The notes below the pieces were generated by a model. That model was not told the origin of the DNA and did not search any database. It saw nothing but the letters and a program-made list of their open reading frames with translations. Source: Macrothele yani (Eukaryota; Arthropoda; Arachnida; Araneae; Macrothelidae). Taken from it: a DNA stretch of 64,000 bases. Position numbers and translations under genes: made by a program. Of the stretch, positions 22,282-32,174 are shown in pieces. Within the stretch, counting starts at the first letter, position 1, and each line of letters begins with the position of its first letter. The DNA is taken from the NCBI GenBank assembly GCA_039090855.1, contig CM077024.1:64751594-64815593 (forward strand), given 5' to 3'.

Positions 22282-23500
22282 CACCGAAGAGCAATTGAAT
22301 TAGAGACAGCTTGCGTTATGCAAATGTGGCGCTGTGGGCGGCCCTGTAAACGGAAACCACATGACGTATGCAGCGATCCGACAATATAAGGAGTGATGTG
22401 ACGGGAAACAGTAAGAGTCGGACGCAATATGGGTAAGACGAAGGATATAAGCGCATTTGATCGTGGGCAAATTGTCGGGGCCTGACGAATGGGTCACTTT
22501 ATCTCGTAAGTCGTGCAGACACTGGGATTTTTACGAGCCACAGTGTCACAGGTACACCGTGAGTACATCGAATCCGGTAAAACCATCCATGCAAGCGCCA
22601 ACTGCCGTGGACAACAGCGTGTGGATGAGCGGGGTCATCGTCGGCTAGCTCGCATTGTAACAGCGGATAGACGGGCCACAGGGCAAGAAATCACTCAGCA
22701 ATTTAACGCTGGTGCACAAAAACGTTTAAGCAGCCACACCATCCAGAACCATCTCCTCGCTATGGGGTACAGAAGCCATCGTCCCACGAGGGTACCGCTG
22801 CTGACCGAACATCACAGGGCGCAAAGATTAGCATAGGCGCGGGAACATCGCAATTGGACCCTAGACATGTGGGAAAATGTTGCCTGGACTGATGAGTCGA
22901 GATTCACGTTGGTACATGCGGATGGCAGGATACGAGTACGGCGCAAATCACATGAAGCGATGGATCCTTCTTGCCAGCAGGGTACTCTTCAAGCTGGTGG
23001 GGGTGGCATTCTTGTCTGGGGACTGTTTACGTGGAATGAAATGGGACCCCTGGTACGTGTGACATCGTCCCTCACAGGTCAACGTTACCGGGATATCCTG
23101 GACGACCATTTGCTCCCGTTTGTGCGTCTTCAACATCCCACTGGGGACCTCATCCTGCAACAAGAAAATGCACCGTGCCATCGCTCCCGATTTGTGTCCG
23201 AATGGTTGGATGAACATTCCACCGACGTGACCTCGCTTCCTTGCCAGCTAGGTCCTCTGACCTCAATCCCATCGAGCACATCTGGGATGCCATCGAGAGA
23301 GATGTTCGAGGCTCTGACCCCCGTCCATCAAATCTCCGTGAACTGTGGGAGCTTGTTCAGGGGTCGTGGATCCGTATGGCTTCACAACGCTTCCGGTGTC
23401 TTGTCGAGTCCATGCCAAGACGAACTGCCGCCGATATCAGAGCGAAAGGTGGTGCTACACGTTACTAGACAGGTATCTGTAATTCAATTGCTCTTCAGTG
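22282..23500 (+). mobile_element. Tc1-like transposon (DD36E type), both ends present
   Basis: Inverted ends read CACCGAAGAGCAATTGAATT at the left and CACTGAAGAGCAATTGAATT at the right (reverse complement). TA flanks are at 22280-22281 and 23501-23502. Length 1219 bp. It has the best preserved transposase in the window, suggesting a comparatively recent arrival. Confidence 0.95.
22430..23468 (+). pseudogene. Tc1-like transposase, nearly intact
   Basis: Starts MGKTKDISAFDRGQIVGA at 22430, then a stop and a frame change bring in TLGFSRATVS-type helix-turn-helix residues (here TLGFLRATVSQVHREY). The frame 22513-22836 ends in one in-frame TAG and continues from 22867 with WTDESRFTLV (first Asp) and GILVWGLF. 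The second catalytic box reads QQENAPCH, with Glu in place of the usual Asp. One missing base near 23245 shifts the frame into SSDLNPIEHIWD and the C-terminus MPRRTAADIRAKGGATRY at 23468. Spacing from the second to the third catalytic position is 36 residues, typical of DD36E elements. Two stops, two frameshifts and the Asp-to-Glu change make it inactive. Confidence 0.93.
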
Positions 23501-23502
23501 TA

Positions 23503-24080
23503 GTTGAGACTCAGTGATGCCCAGGTGAAGAGACATTTTCTAAAGGCAAGAAAACCAACCTTTTCTTGACTAGATATGGTTTTTGTTTTGTCAGCTTCGA
23601 CCTAGGTGATTCTGGAAGGTGTGTCTGAAGAAAAACGTGACTATGGAATCCCAGAATTCTTTTTGAACCTTAAAGATCTACATGTACACTAGCAGAACTT
23701 AAGTTATGGAACAGGTTTTTATTTTTTCATTTCCCATTTTTGGTTACTGGTGATGTGAACTGGGGGAGAAAATGCTGTGTGTTGAACATTAAGAATGTTT
23801 TTGTCCAGACAAGAACAACAGGATACATACAAGACATGTGTTTTAATATGAACTGTTTATCAGTGACACTATATTCTATACCTCGTGTCAATTTTCACTG
23901 CATTTTATATATATGAAGTAATTAGAACAATCACTGGCGGGGGGGGTAGGGTTCATACATGTGCAAATCATGCATCACAGTGCTAAATTACTTATGAATG
24001 CTAAGCCCTTGAATGATGCCCCCAGTAGTAAACATCTTGCCATTATACGAAGACTGGGAAGACCCAGCAATTTACTTGTT
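23503..24080. other. No recognisable feature
   Basis: Unique sequence between a Tc1 element and a tandem array. A run of eight G lies near 23939. No homology recognised. Confidence 0.4.
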
Positions 24081-24755
24081 AATACAAAAATGAAACTGAT
24101 GACTATAGGTGCAGATTGAAATTTTATCTAAGTGGCCAGTAAGTCATTAAAAGTTGAAACAAAAATGAAACTGATGACTATAGGTGCAGATTGAAATTTT
24201 ATCTAAGTGGCCAGTAAGTCATTAAAAGTTAAAACAAAAATGAAACTGATGACTATAGGTGCAGATTGAAATTTTATCTAAGTGGCCAGTAAGTCATTAA
24301 AAGTTGAAACAAAAATGAAACTGATAACTATAGGTGCAGATTAAAATTTTATCTAAGTGGCCAGTAAGTCATTAAAAGTTAAAACAAAAATGAAACTGAT
24401 GACTATAGGTGCAGATTGAAATTTTATCTAAGTGGCCAGTAAGTCATTAAAAGTTAAAACAAAAATGAAACTGATGACTATAGGTGCAGATTAAAATTTT
24501 ATCTAAGTGGCCAGTAAGTCATTAAAAGTTAAAACAAAAATGAAACTGATGACTATAGGTGCAGATTGAAATTTTATCTAAGTGGCCAGCAAGTCATTAA
24601 AAGTTGAAACAAAAATGAAACTGATGACTATAGGTGCAGATTAAAATTTTATCTAAGTGGCCAGTAAGTCATTAAAAGTTAAAACAAAAATGAAACTAAT
24701 GACTATAGGTGCAGATTGAAATTTTATCTAAGTGGCCAGTAAGTCATTAAAAGTT
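24081..24755. repeat. Tandem array, nine copies of a 75-bp unit
   Basis: The block TGAAACTGATGACTATAGG recurs every 75 bp from 24091 to 24691, giving nine units. Units differ by only a few single-base changes (for example GTTGAAAC or GTTAAAAC at the junction, GATTGAAA or GATTAAAA inside). Length is exactly conserved across the array, so expansion is recent or copies are being homogenised. No reading frame runs through it. Confidence 0.96.
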
Positions 24756-25828
24756 AGTCGCAAAACAAAGGTGGAGAAGGACGTACAGAAGCCATTGTAG
24801 CATAGAAGATTAAAAAGTTAGAATATATTTATTTTTTACATTAAAGAGCAACAAATTCTGCAGTTTTAAATTATTGCTGAATGAAATAAAATGTGTTGTC
24901 ACTACCGATTCCTTTTAACTATTATTTATGAAATGTTATACAAGTACGGAACGGGCACTAGTATCATTTAGCCTCAAGTACGACAAGGGCACTAGTGTCA
25001 TTTAGCCTAAATCACTACAGCTGTAAGTGCTGTCAAAACTTGTTATTTCAAACTGAAGTTTAAGCTTTTTTGATTCTGAATGATTATTTTTATGGAAAAT
25101 AAATGACAAATTAATTTACAACACATTTGTTTGGTGGAAATTTCTCAGATTAATTTACAACAAAATCAAGCAAAATTTGCTGGGTCACCCAATGTTGGCA
25201 AAATCAAGTTGTCTGGAAAAAAATTAGTACACAATGATTTAAGAAAAACTTCTTTAAAAAGAAGGGCATTCTTTATCCCAAGGTGGAGGGTGATACAACA
25301 CACAGCATTTCTTAGTGCAAACAAACTTTGTGACACAGTTCTTCCTGTAAGAAGTATGAAATGCTGTGTCACTGAACTCTGAGTTTACAGTATTTAGTGA
25401 AAGAAAGAAAAACTACGACTAGTACTCCCGTGAAGAAGTATAACGAAGTAGATCGCCCTGATTCCTCCCATTCTCAGCTTATTACATTGATGCAAGCATG
25501 CCATGCCACAGAAAGTGAAGTTTACGCTTCTGAATTAATGCACGTTTGTGATTAACTGCTTTACAAAATTATCATTCACAACTGCTTATTTACATTTGAA
25601 ATAAATTTTATTTGCAAATTAGATAAAAAGTCAAACATTCGGTCAAGAAATTATTTTTAATGTAAATAAACTGTTGTGAATAATAATACAGGTATAGTGA
25701 ATTATATGTATGTACATATACTGTACTGTTGTAATTACGACATTATATATGCCAGACCATATGTTTGATAATATCATGTCAACCACTAACCTAAATTAGT
25801 CGCCTGAGTTATGGAGTTAATTGGTGAG
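24756..25828. other. No supported gene; small duplication
   Basis: A block GGGCACTAGT(A/G)TCATTTAGCC occurs twice near 24955 and 24989. An 84-codon plus-strand frame at 25131-25382 (MVEISQINLQQNQAKFAG at its start) is rich in Lys and Arg and resembles no family I know. It could be a diverged exon or chance. Confidence 0.4.
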
Positions 25829-26106
25829 GACTAATTTGCACCTATACTGATGCAAATGGTGATTTCCATTGTTTCTTAAGTAATTGGAGTGCAGAATGTA
25901 TTAATCAGCACCTATACTGATGCAAATGGGGATTTCCATTGTTTCTTAAGTAATTGGAGTGCAGAATGGAGTAATCTGCACCTATACTGATGCAAATGTG
26001 ATTTCCATTGTTTCTTAAGTAATTGGAGTGCAGAATGGACTAATCTCACCTATACTGATGCAAATGGTGATTTCCATTGTTTCTTAAGTAACTGGAGTGC
26101 AGAATG
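25829..26106. repeat. Tandem array, four copies of a 67-71-bp unit
   Basis: CACCTATACTGATGCAAATG starts at 25839, 25909, 25980 and 26047, so unit lengths are 70, 71 and 67 bp. Each unit also carries GATTTCCATTGTTTCTTAAG and GGAGTGCAGAATG. The 75-bp array 1.1 kb upstream has the similar phrase GACTATAGGTGCAGA, but the units are not otherwise alike. Confidence 0.93.
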
Positions 26107-26984
26107 CCCTTTAATATCATCACTTCCCACACAGACATACAGGCCTTGCCTGAGGCAAGCATGTTTGTTTTTCCTTCTGTATCACTGACTCAACAGCTCC
26201 AACCAAACAAGGACAGAAATTGTACTGCAGAATCACTCAATAAGAGATGAAATTGGAGGATTGAGGTAGACTGTTTTCTGATCACAACTGATAAATCTAA
26301 TGGTGTGTGGTGTGAGTTAAAAACAGCTTACTGAAAACAAAATATTAAAAAATGATGCCACCAAGGAGTTTAGTTTTTAAAGGTTACCTTCTTAATGTCA
26401 TCAGTAACTGTAAAAAGAAAAAAAAGTTTGAACTGTGATCATATCATTTTCAGCATACATTTCTGGACCATCTATTGCAACAAATAAAAACGATGTATAT
26501 TCATATTTAGCTTTTAGTATGGGGTCTTGCCAACAATAACTGCTAAGTTCATTAGTAGATTAGATATGTAAGGGGATAGAACACTAAGTATCTACAAAGA
26601 ATTAATAACTTACACTACACTACACTATTCTTCATAGCAGATCCACTTCATTTTTGACACGTCTTGCAAAGCTGGCATTCAAGCTATCTAAAGAAAATGC
26701 ATGGGTGCAGCAAATAGAAAATTACATGCACCACAAGCACCGTCTCCAAATAGCCCATTTCTTGGCAAAGAAGTGATCCATTCAACTGTGAGATAGCTGT
26801 CCTTGTTGAACCCTGCCTCTCAGCCAGATAAAACATACATCACATTAATACAACAAAATTACGATTATCCACAAAGAACAGCAAACCTACAATGATCAAA
26901 TCGTTATCAGTGGAGCTGAATTTCTCACAGGGCGTATCTCACGGAATAACCATCTGCCAAAAATGAATTTTTTAACCATTTTAA
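26107..26984. other. No recognisable feature
   Basis: Non-coding sequence between a tandem array and a SINE pair. Nothing recognised. Confidence 0.4.
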
Positions 26985-26995
26985 TTTCTGAGCTT

Positions 26996-27458
26996 TTTTT
27001 TTTTTTTTTTTTATTGGAGGTTTAACGACCACCGTGAGCAACTCAATGGGCTATAAGGAGTCGCCCGTCCTTAACTTAGGGTCACTGGTTCCAGGGAAGG
27101 GAGAGAGCCAGTGCCGTAAGACAAACACAACATCTATTATTATTATTATTATTGATGAGGTTTAACGACCACCGTGAGCAACTCAATGGGCTATAAGCAG
27201 TCGCCCGTCCCTAATTTAGGGTCACTGGTTCCAGGGAAGGGAGAGAGCCAGTGCCGTAAGACAAACACAACATCCATGCCTGACCGGGATTCGAACCCGG
27301 ACCCCTTACGGACAAATGATCAGAGGCTTGCGCCTTAGACCACTGCGCCACCGGGGCGGCGACACACAACATCTATGCCTCACCGGGATTCGAACCCAGA
27401 CCTCGTTCGTACGAATTATCAGAGGCCATCGCTTAGACCACTGCGCCACCGGGGCGGC
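26996..27458 (-). mobile_element. SINE (host copy), interrupted by a second SINE
   Basis: The outer SINE is on the minus strand. Its poly(A) tail (seen as T) and body are at 26996-27137 and its tRNA head is at 27377-27458. An 11-bp target duplication, TTTCTGAGCTT, flanks it at 26985-26995 and 27459-27469. The gap is filled by another SINE of the same family and orientation. The split lies within ACACAACATCTATG, just downstream of the tRNA-like head. Confidence 0.93.
27138..27363 (-). mobile_element. SINE inserted into another SINE, with (AAT)n tail
   Basis: A full copy of the main family on the minus strand, with A box, B box and body intact. Its 3' tail is an (AAT)n repeat, seen on the plus strand as ATTATTATT at 27136-27153, not the poly(A) of other copies. 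The duplicated target ACACAACATCTAT (13 bp, 27125-27137 and 27364-27376) is host SINE sequence. This proves the nesting order. Confidence 0.93.
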
Positions 27459-27469
27459 TTTCTGAGCTT

Positions 27470-28709
27470 AACATATATATGCAAAAATTATGATAAAAAT
27501 TGGGTTTCAATATAACAGCGAATGTTTGTTTTTGGGGGGCCATATATTGTATAATCTGTATTTCGACTTGCCAAAGGCCATGTGCTTTCTCTCGGCTGGC
27601 TGTAGCGGGAAGCGTATGCTGAAACTATAATAATACACCACTTGCATTTTTTTCATTCATTTTTATATTGTTGAAATCAATAAATAAAAATATTTTTAGA
27701 CGGATAATTAAGCTTCAGTGCAAACACAAATGAAACATGTACTCTTTTATTTCAGGGGGGAAATGGAGAAATACTTCCATAAAGTTTTGTTTTTCCCCAG
27801 CATAAAATGGGCAAAGTACACGAAAAATTATTTTCAAATTAACTGTCATCAAACACACCACTCCTTGTACTGTTGAACAACTATAGAAGTTTACTATGAA
27901 AATGAAGTTTATAATTTCACCCTTTTTAATGCAATAAGCTTTATTCAGATTACATGTACTGATCAATTTATTACACATCCACGGTTATATGCCAATGAAA
28001 ACATCTACATACTACTGTGATGATACTAATCTTTAACTCAAAAAATTACTCAACGCAGAAAATCAAAATATCATACTACTCAAATTCGTGTACAATAAAA
28101 ATTTAAGGCTACTGCCAGGACCATGGTAGTCCACTATAATGCTTTAGGAATTTGTTGGAAAACAGACATGAGGGAGAGAAAGAAAAAAGCTTGAAAAACT
28201 TGAGAAAGGTACAGGGAAATATTCATATGACAATTAGAGATTAATCTTCTTCGAAGTTAGAGCGTTACCCTGTCTCCATGAATTATTAGAAAACAACATT
28301 GTTTTGTTGCTTACTGCTAATGTATTATATCAATTTTTAATACAAACTTGGGGGAGATGCAGCCAACAGTACATACCCCACAATATATACTAGTGCTTCA
28401 TCGGTAGTGCAGATTTGACCGGATTTCCGCCTTTTCTTGACAAATATAATTTTTTAAAACCATTGCCTTATTCTTAAGCAATGGATAAAAAATAAGGTAC
28501 TTTGTTTTCTGCTTATGTTATCAAACAAGTGCAAGGGGTGTGTTTTACTGTTTTTACAAAATGTATATTTTTGATTTCATTATTTATTTTAGAATAACGG
28601 CAGAAAAGATAAAGGTACAATAAAGCAAATCAATGAATAACGGTGTTTTGCAAAAACTTACATGAGAAAAGTAGGTGAGAAGCGTACGTTGGTACAGTGA
28701 ACTGATACC
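27470..28709. other. No recognisable gene
   Basis: About 1.2 kb of AT-rich DNA. The longest frame, minus strand 27715-27978, resembles no family I know. Confidence 0.4.
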
Positions 28710-28719
28710 AAACTTGCGT

Positions 28720-28950
28720 GCCGCCCCGGTGGCGCAGTGGTCTAAGGCGTTGGCCTCTGATCATTCGTCCGAAGGGGTCCGGGTTCGAATCCCGGTGAGG
28801 CATGGATGTTGTGTTTGTCTTACGGCACTGGCTCTCTCCCTTCCCTGGAACCAGTGACCCTAAATTAGGGACGGGCGACTGCTTATAGCCCATTGAGTTG
28901 CTCACGGTGGTCGTTAAACCTCCAATCAAAAAAAAAAAAAAAAAAAAGAA
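28720..28950 (+). mobile_element. tRNA-derived SINE, full length, with TSD
   Basis: Complete copy with A box, B box, body and poly(A) tail. A 10-bp target duplication AAACTTGCGT lies at 28710-28719 and 28951-28960. The tail end reads AAAGAAAA, so the duplication is slightly ambiguous on its A-rich side. Confidence 0.92.
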
Positions 28951-29262
28951 AAACTTGCGTATTCACAAATGCGATAAAGGTAATTTTGGGTTATTCACAA
29001 AATATAATTCTTGGGGAAAGGGGGTGCATATCGATAATTTATGTCCAATTTGTTCGGATGTGCCTAAACCACCGATTACAACAACAAATTTTACTGAAAC
29101 TAGGTGCACAACAAAATCCGATGCCCACCGTACTGTTTCTAGCGAAGAAATAAAATGCTTCTTTTTACAAATATTATTCGCTTGTTCGGACAGAAATCAA
29201 TTAACATTTATCGCTAATATTTTTGCAACATTTCTAGCGAAACAGACTAAAAATAAATATAA

Positions 29263-29388
29263 CAAATGCATATCATTTAGACTCACGCGATGGGCCTTGA
29301 CCCTACAACCGTATAACTACGAAGTTGTACATCGTCGAAGGACCCTACATAAAAATGCTGACAGTTTGAGTCGCATTCGTTGGCTATA
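29263..29388 (+). pseudogene. Fragment of an LTR-retrotransposon RNase H
   Basis: The open frame ends with RLTRWALTLQPYNYEVVHR and then a diverged HKNADSLSRI. This is the C-terminal landmark of the Ty3/gypsy RNase H domain (RLTRWALxLQ, then H-x-NADxLSR). Only about 40 residues are recognisable and the frame ends in a stop directly after. The upstream part of the same open frame, back to the SINE tail, does not look like reverse transcriptase. It is a small relic unrelated in position to the larger gypsy element at 39-48 kb. Confidence 0.75.
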
Positions 29389-29590
29389 ACCAGTTATTCA
29401 AGGGCTAGTTCCAGTTTTGTGTTGCTGTGTTTACGGTATTATTTTAAAATGCTTATATTTTTATTTTAGGTAAATCTCATGTAAATTACATCTGAATCGT
29501 AACAGACTTTTTTGGACTTACCTAATTTTTCTCTATGAACATTCTTCGAATATGTCATTGAGAAAAGCTCTGGAGGGGGAAGGAGCTAGC

Positions 29591-29671
29591 TGTGCCGTTC
29601 CCGGTCTTGCATAGTGACGTCATAGCTGACGCCATAGCTGACGTCAGAACTTGCGTGAGAGCATTGAGTTC
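29591..29671 (+). promoter_or_regulatory. Second copy of the THAP upstream module, left part
   Basis: TGTGCCGTTCCCGGTC and the CRE TGACGTCA (29615-29622) match 19503 onward. This copy has three successive 12-bp units TGACG(T/C)CATAGC ending in TGACGTCAG, against one in the 19.5-kb copy. It breaks off at ATTGAGTTC, where the 1.6-kb element is inserted, and resumes at 31317. Confidence 0.75.
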
Positions 29672-30100
29672 CATAGCCCACTGGAAAGAAGAGGCCCTGA
29701 AACGATTTAGTCATGTGACCAAAAGAGTCTTAGCTTCCCTGATCTGAACCGCTGCACGTGAAGTCGTGAACGCCATTAGTCCGTTAGTATGTTGCTATGA
29801 AGTTGTTCATATTTTATTATTTTTATTCATTATCGTGATTTCTTTTCCAAAGAGAAACGACTTAACACTCGTAATAACATACAATGTTCATTTACCACTG
29901 CAACAGAAGAAAATGTTAGAGCGTTTCGAAAAAAAAAAGGATTATTTACTTCTTTCCGCTGGTTTCTGCTTTTACTGATATACAGGTAAGATTTCTTTTC
30001 TGTCTTAAGTAATATAACGTGCAAAGTTTAGTTATTTAAATATACATTGAAAAAAGAATTTGTTATGCATATGTTTTGTTGGTAAAATTATCTCAGTTGT

Positions 30101-30586
30101 TTAACAGTTTAGCATTTCCATAAGATGTATACATCTTAAGGAATTTTTTCCACCGTTTTTATTTTCCTTAGCGGTAACGTTACTAAGTGCCATAAGTTCA
30201 AAACGACAAAAGTCCGCCCTTCCAAAAAATAATGACAATAGAAAAAACTCAGAAAATATGTTCAAGTCCAGCAAAAGAAATGCGAAAAGTACTTGCAAGT
30301 CTTCTTTCTTGAGTAATCCATGAATAAGGAACACACTGACACCGCACACCGGTAATGGGAACATTACGGATATAGGCCAGAACCAAAAATACCGGCGCCG
30401 AAACCTCCGGAATAGCAGAGGAGCAAAGTACTTCAATAAAAATAGAAGAAAATTCAAAAATGTTCCGGAAAAATCGAACAGGGAGTTCACCAGGATCGAA
30501 ATAAAAATTGTAAACAAACCGGCCATCATGGAATCGATGCAGACATATGCCATCAAAAACATTAAAATATTCGCATTTCGTGCCAC
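30101..30586 (-). CDS. Hypothetical hydrophobic protein inside the 1.6-kb element
   Basis: A 161-codon minus-strand open frame from ATG 30586. It is strongly hydrophobic with four or more stretches that could span a membrane: near residues 5-35 (MAYVCIDSMMAGLFTIF), 43-58, 68-90 and 96-120. A basic loop RRFRRRYF lies between them, and the tail is polar. I do not recognise the family. An uninterrupted frame of this length is unusual in this DNA, but T-rich strands readily give Phe/Leu-rich chance frames. Its position inside an inverted-repeat element suggests either captured sequence or a chance frame; an exon of a chemoreceptor-like gene is only a guess. Confidence 0.25.
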   Translation of the reverse strand: MARNANILMFLMAYVCIDSMMAGLFTIFISILVNSLFDFSGTFLNFLLFLLKYFAPLLFRRFRRRYFWFWPISVMFPLPVCGVSVFLIHGLLKKEDLQVLFAFLLLDLNIFSEFFLLSLFFGRADFCRFELMALSNVTAKENKNGGKNSLRCIHLMEMLNC

Positions 30587-30927
30587 AACTTTTTTAGTAG
30601 TTTGTCAACAAAGCAACAGCACATTTCATTTATTTTGTGCGGAAAATTTCAAAGTTCCCATCAGCCGGAATTCTAAGCGAAAACTTCGCAAATACTTTGT
30701 CAGTTTCGTTAAAACATTAGCTTTCCTTCATTTTGTGTAAAACTTTTCAAAGTAATTTTTGAACTAAATATTTTCAACTTGGATCTTGCCCTTTGGATTT
30801 AACTGCTATAATATATATATATAGCCTGTGCCGTTAATTTCCACCAGATGGAGACGTCTCAGTAGCTGAGCCCATCTTACGGATTTATGATGTCAGAAGC
30901 TGACTTAAAAATACACATAGCACCGTG

Positions 30928-31013
30928 GATTGTTGGTCACCGTGGCGTATATGTAACGCGCTCGGCTAGATATCGAGAATTATGTCGGTTCAATTCCACA
31001 GCGGCGGCTGAAA
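30928..31013 (+). pseudogene. tRNA-like segment
   Basis: GTGGCGTATATGTAACGCG (A-box-like) and GGTTCAATTCC (B box) are spaced as in a tRNA, with GGTCACC and GGCGGCTG at the ends. Stems are imperfect. It may be a tRNA pseudogene or a second SINE type, captured inside the 1.6-kb inverted-repeat element. Confidence 0.4.
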
Positions 31014-31325
31014 AACAATTTTTCGGTTGCTGTGTGTTTCTAGAACTTGGTTAAGAGCGATGTATTTATTTATTTACTGTCGCCACGTATTTGGAGTATT
31101 TTCGAACTAAATATTAGCACATTTTATTCATATTGCAACACAACCTTTGAAGTTTCCATCAGCTCACGTTTTATGAAATTCTCCCGCTACTCTGTCAGCC
31201 CCTCAGCACGTTACTGATAGCTGAGACGACGCACACACGGTAGCTAGGACTAAGTTGGTCACATGACCTTAGTGGCAGCCGTTCGTTTCAGGGCCTCGTG
31301 TTTCCAGTGGGCTTTGATTGAGTTC

Positions 31326-31364
31326 GAGACAGCAGACGCGAGCGTGCGTTGAGCGGAGATAGTA
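31326..31364 (+). promoter_or_regulatory. THAP upstream module, middle part of second copy
   Basis: After the duplicated ATTGAGTTC the module resumes with GAGACAGCAGACGCGAGCG, as in the 19.5-kb copy (GAGACAGGAGACGCGAGCG). It is then cut by a SINE and resumes at 32028 as far as 32118 (AATTTCGACGGAGCAAATAA). No THAP start codon follows in this copy. Confidence 0.75.
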
Positions 31365-32027
31365 TTTTTTTTTTTTTTTTTTATTGGGGGTTTAAGGTGG
31401 ACGTCAAGTAATTTTGCTTCCTGTACTTCCAATGGAAAGACTTCTATACACATTTTCTTCACAACTAATGCGTTCCCAAGGATGAAAATTTGGACATCAA
31501 TTAAAATAGCTTCGTTTTATAACTTGGAATACTTAATATTTTCTAAAACATAACCATAATTATGCAATCCAAGATTCGTTTGTCTACTGACGTCATCAAA
31601 GTACAGGTCGCGCCATCTTTTTCTGGTTTCAACACCACCAAAGGAAAAGTTATTGATTTGTAATATAATTATGGTTATGTTGTAAAAATATTAAGTATTC
31701 CAAGTTTTAATATGAAGTTATTTTAATCGATGTTAAAATTTTCATCCTTGGGAACACACTAATTGTGAAGGAAATGTGTATAAAAGTTTTCCATTGGAAG
31801 TATAGGAAGCAAAATTACTTGACGTCCACCTTAACGACCACCGTGAGCAACTCAATGGGCTATAAGCAGTCGCCTGTCCCTAATTTAGGGTCGCTGGTTC
31901 CAGGGAAGGCAGAGAGACAGTGCCGCAAGACAAACACAACATCCATGCCTCACGGGATTCGAACCCGGACCCCTTTCGGACGAATGATCAGAGGCCATCG
32001 CTTAGACCACTGCGCCACCGGGGCGGG
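31365..32027 (-). mobile_element. SINE split by a TTAA-flanked MITE
   Basis: Minus-strand copy of the main family. The poly(A) tail (T run, 31365-31382) and the start of the 3' end lie left of the MITE. The body and tRNA head continue at 31831-32027. Removing 31396-31830 and one TTAA restores the family sequence GGTTTAACGACC exactly at the junction. No clear target duplication for the SINE itself. Confidence 0.9.
31396..31830. mobile_element. MITE with about 175-bp inverted arms and TTAA target
   Basis: The 435-bp element begins GGTGGACGTCAAGTAATTTT and ends with its reverse complement. The arms align over about 175 bp at high identity, through ACTTCCAATGGAAA, TTCCCAAGGATGAAAATTT and ACATAACCATAATTAT. 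It is flanked by TTAA at 31392-31395 and 31831-31834, the duplication made by piggyBac and Kolobok transposases. The short middle region (about 31575-31660) is non-coding. It must have been moved by a transposase encoded elsewhere. Confidence 0.93.
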
Positions 32028-32118
32028 GAACAGAGAGTTTGTTTTGATTTGTAGGAATTTCGACGGAGCAAATAAGTATATTTTGGTGCATATTTAATTA
32101 AATGTTATGTGTTGTTAA
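32028..32118 (+). promoter_or_regulatory. THAP upstream module, last part of second copy
   Basis: The segment carries TTTGTTTTGATTTGTAGG, then GACGGAGCAAATAAGTATAT, matching 19595-19680 closely. It ends at TTATGTGTTGTTAAG. The following sequence does not match the THAP exon flank. Confidence 0.7.
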
Positions 32119-32174
32119 GTTGAATTAAAACATTAATGAGTCTTGTTTATGAGTCGTGAAGACGTCACAGCACG

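Larger units (their letters stand above)
29672..31316. mobile_element. 1.6-kb DNA transposon-like element with 60-bp inverted ends
   Basis: The left end begins CATAGCCCACTGGAAA. The right end, reverse-complemented, begins CAAAGCCCACTGGAAA. Both continue through GAGGCCCTGAAACGA and a TCATGTGACCAA block, with gaps. A 9-bp direct duplication ATTGAGTTC (29663-29671 and 31317-31325; possibly 8 bp plus one) flanks it and restores the interrupted module. An 8-9-bp duplication and CA tips fit hAT or P-superfamily elements. No transposase is recognisable inside, so it is non-autonomous or of an unknown family. Confidence 0.8.

Noticed and set aside
25131..25382. 84-codon Lys-rich frame as a second THAP exon
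   Set aside because: It lacks the C-x-x-H and AVPTIF-type THAP motifs and has no acceptor site clearly in phase 2.
24081..26106. Regular repeats considered as a CRISPR array
   Set aside because: Units are contiguous, with no unique spacers, in eukaryotic DNA; they are tandem satellites.
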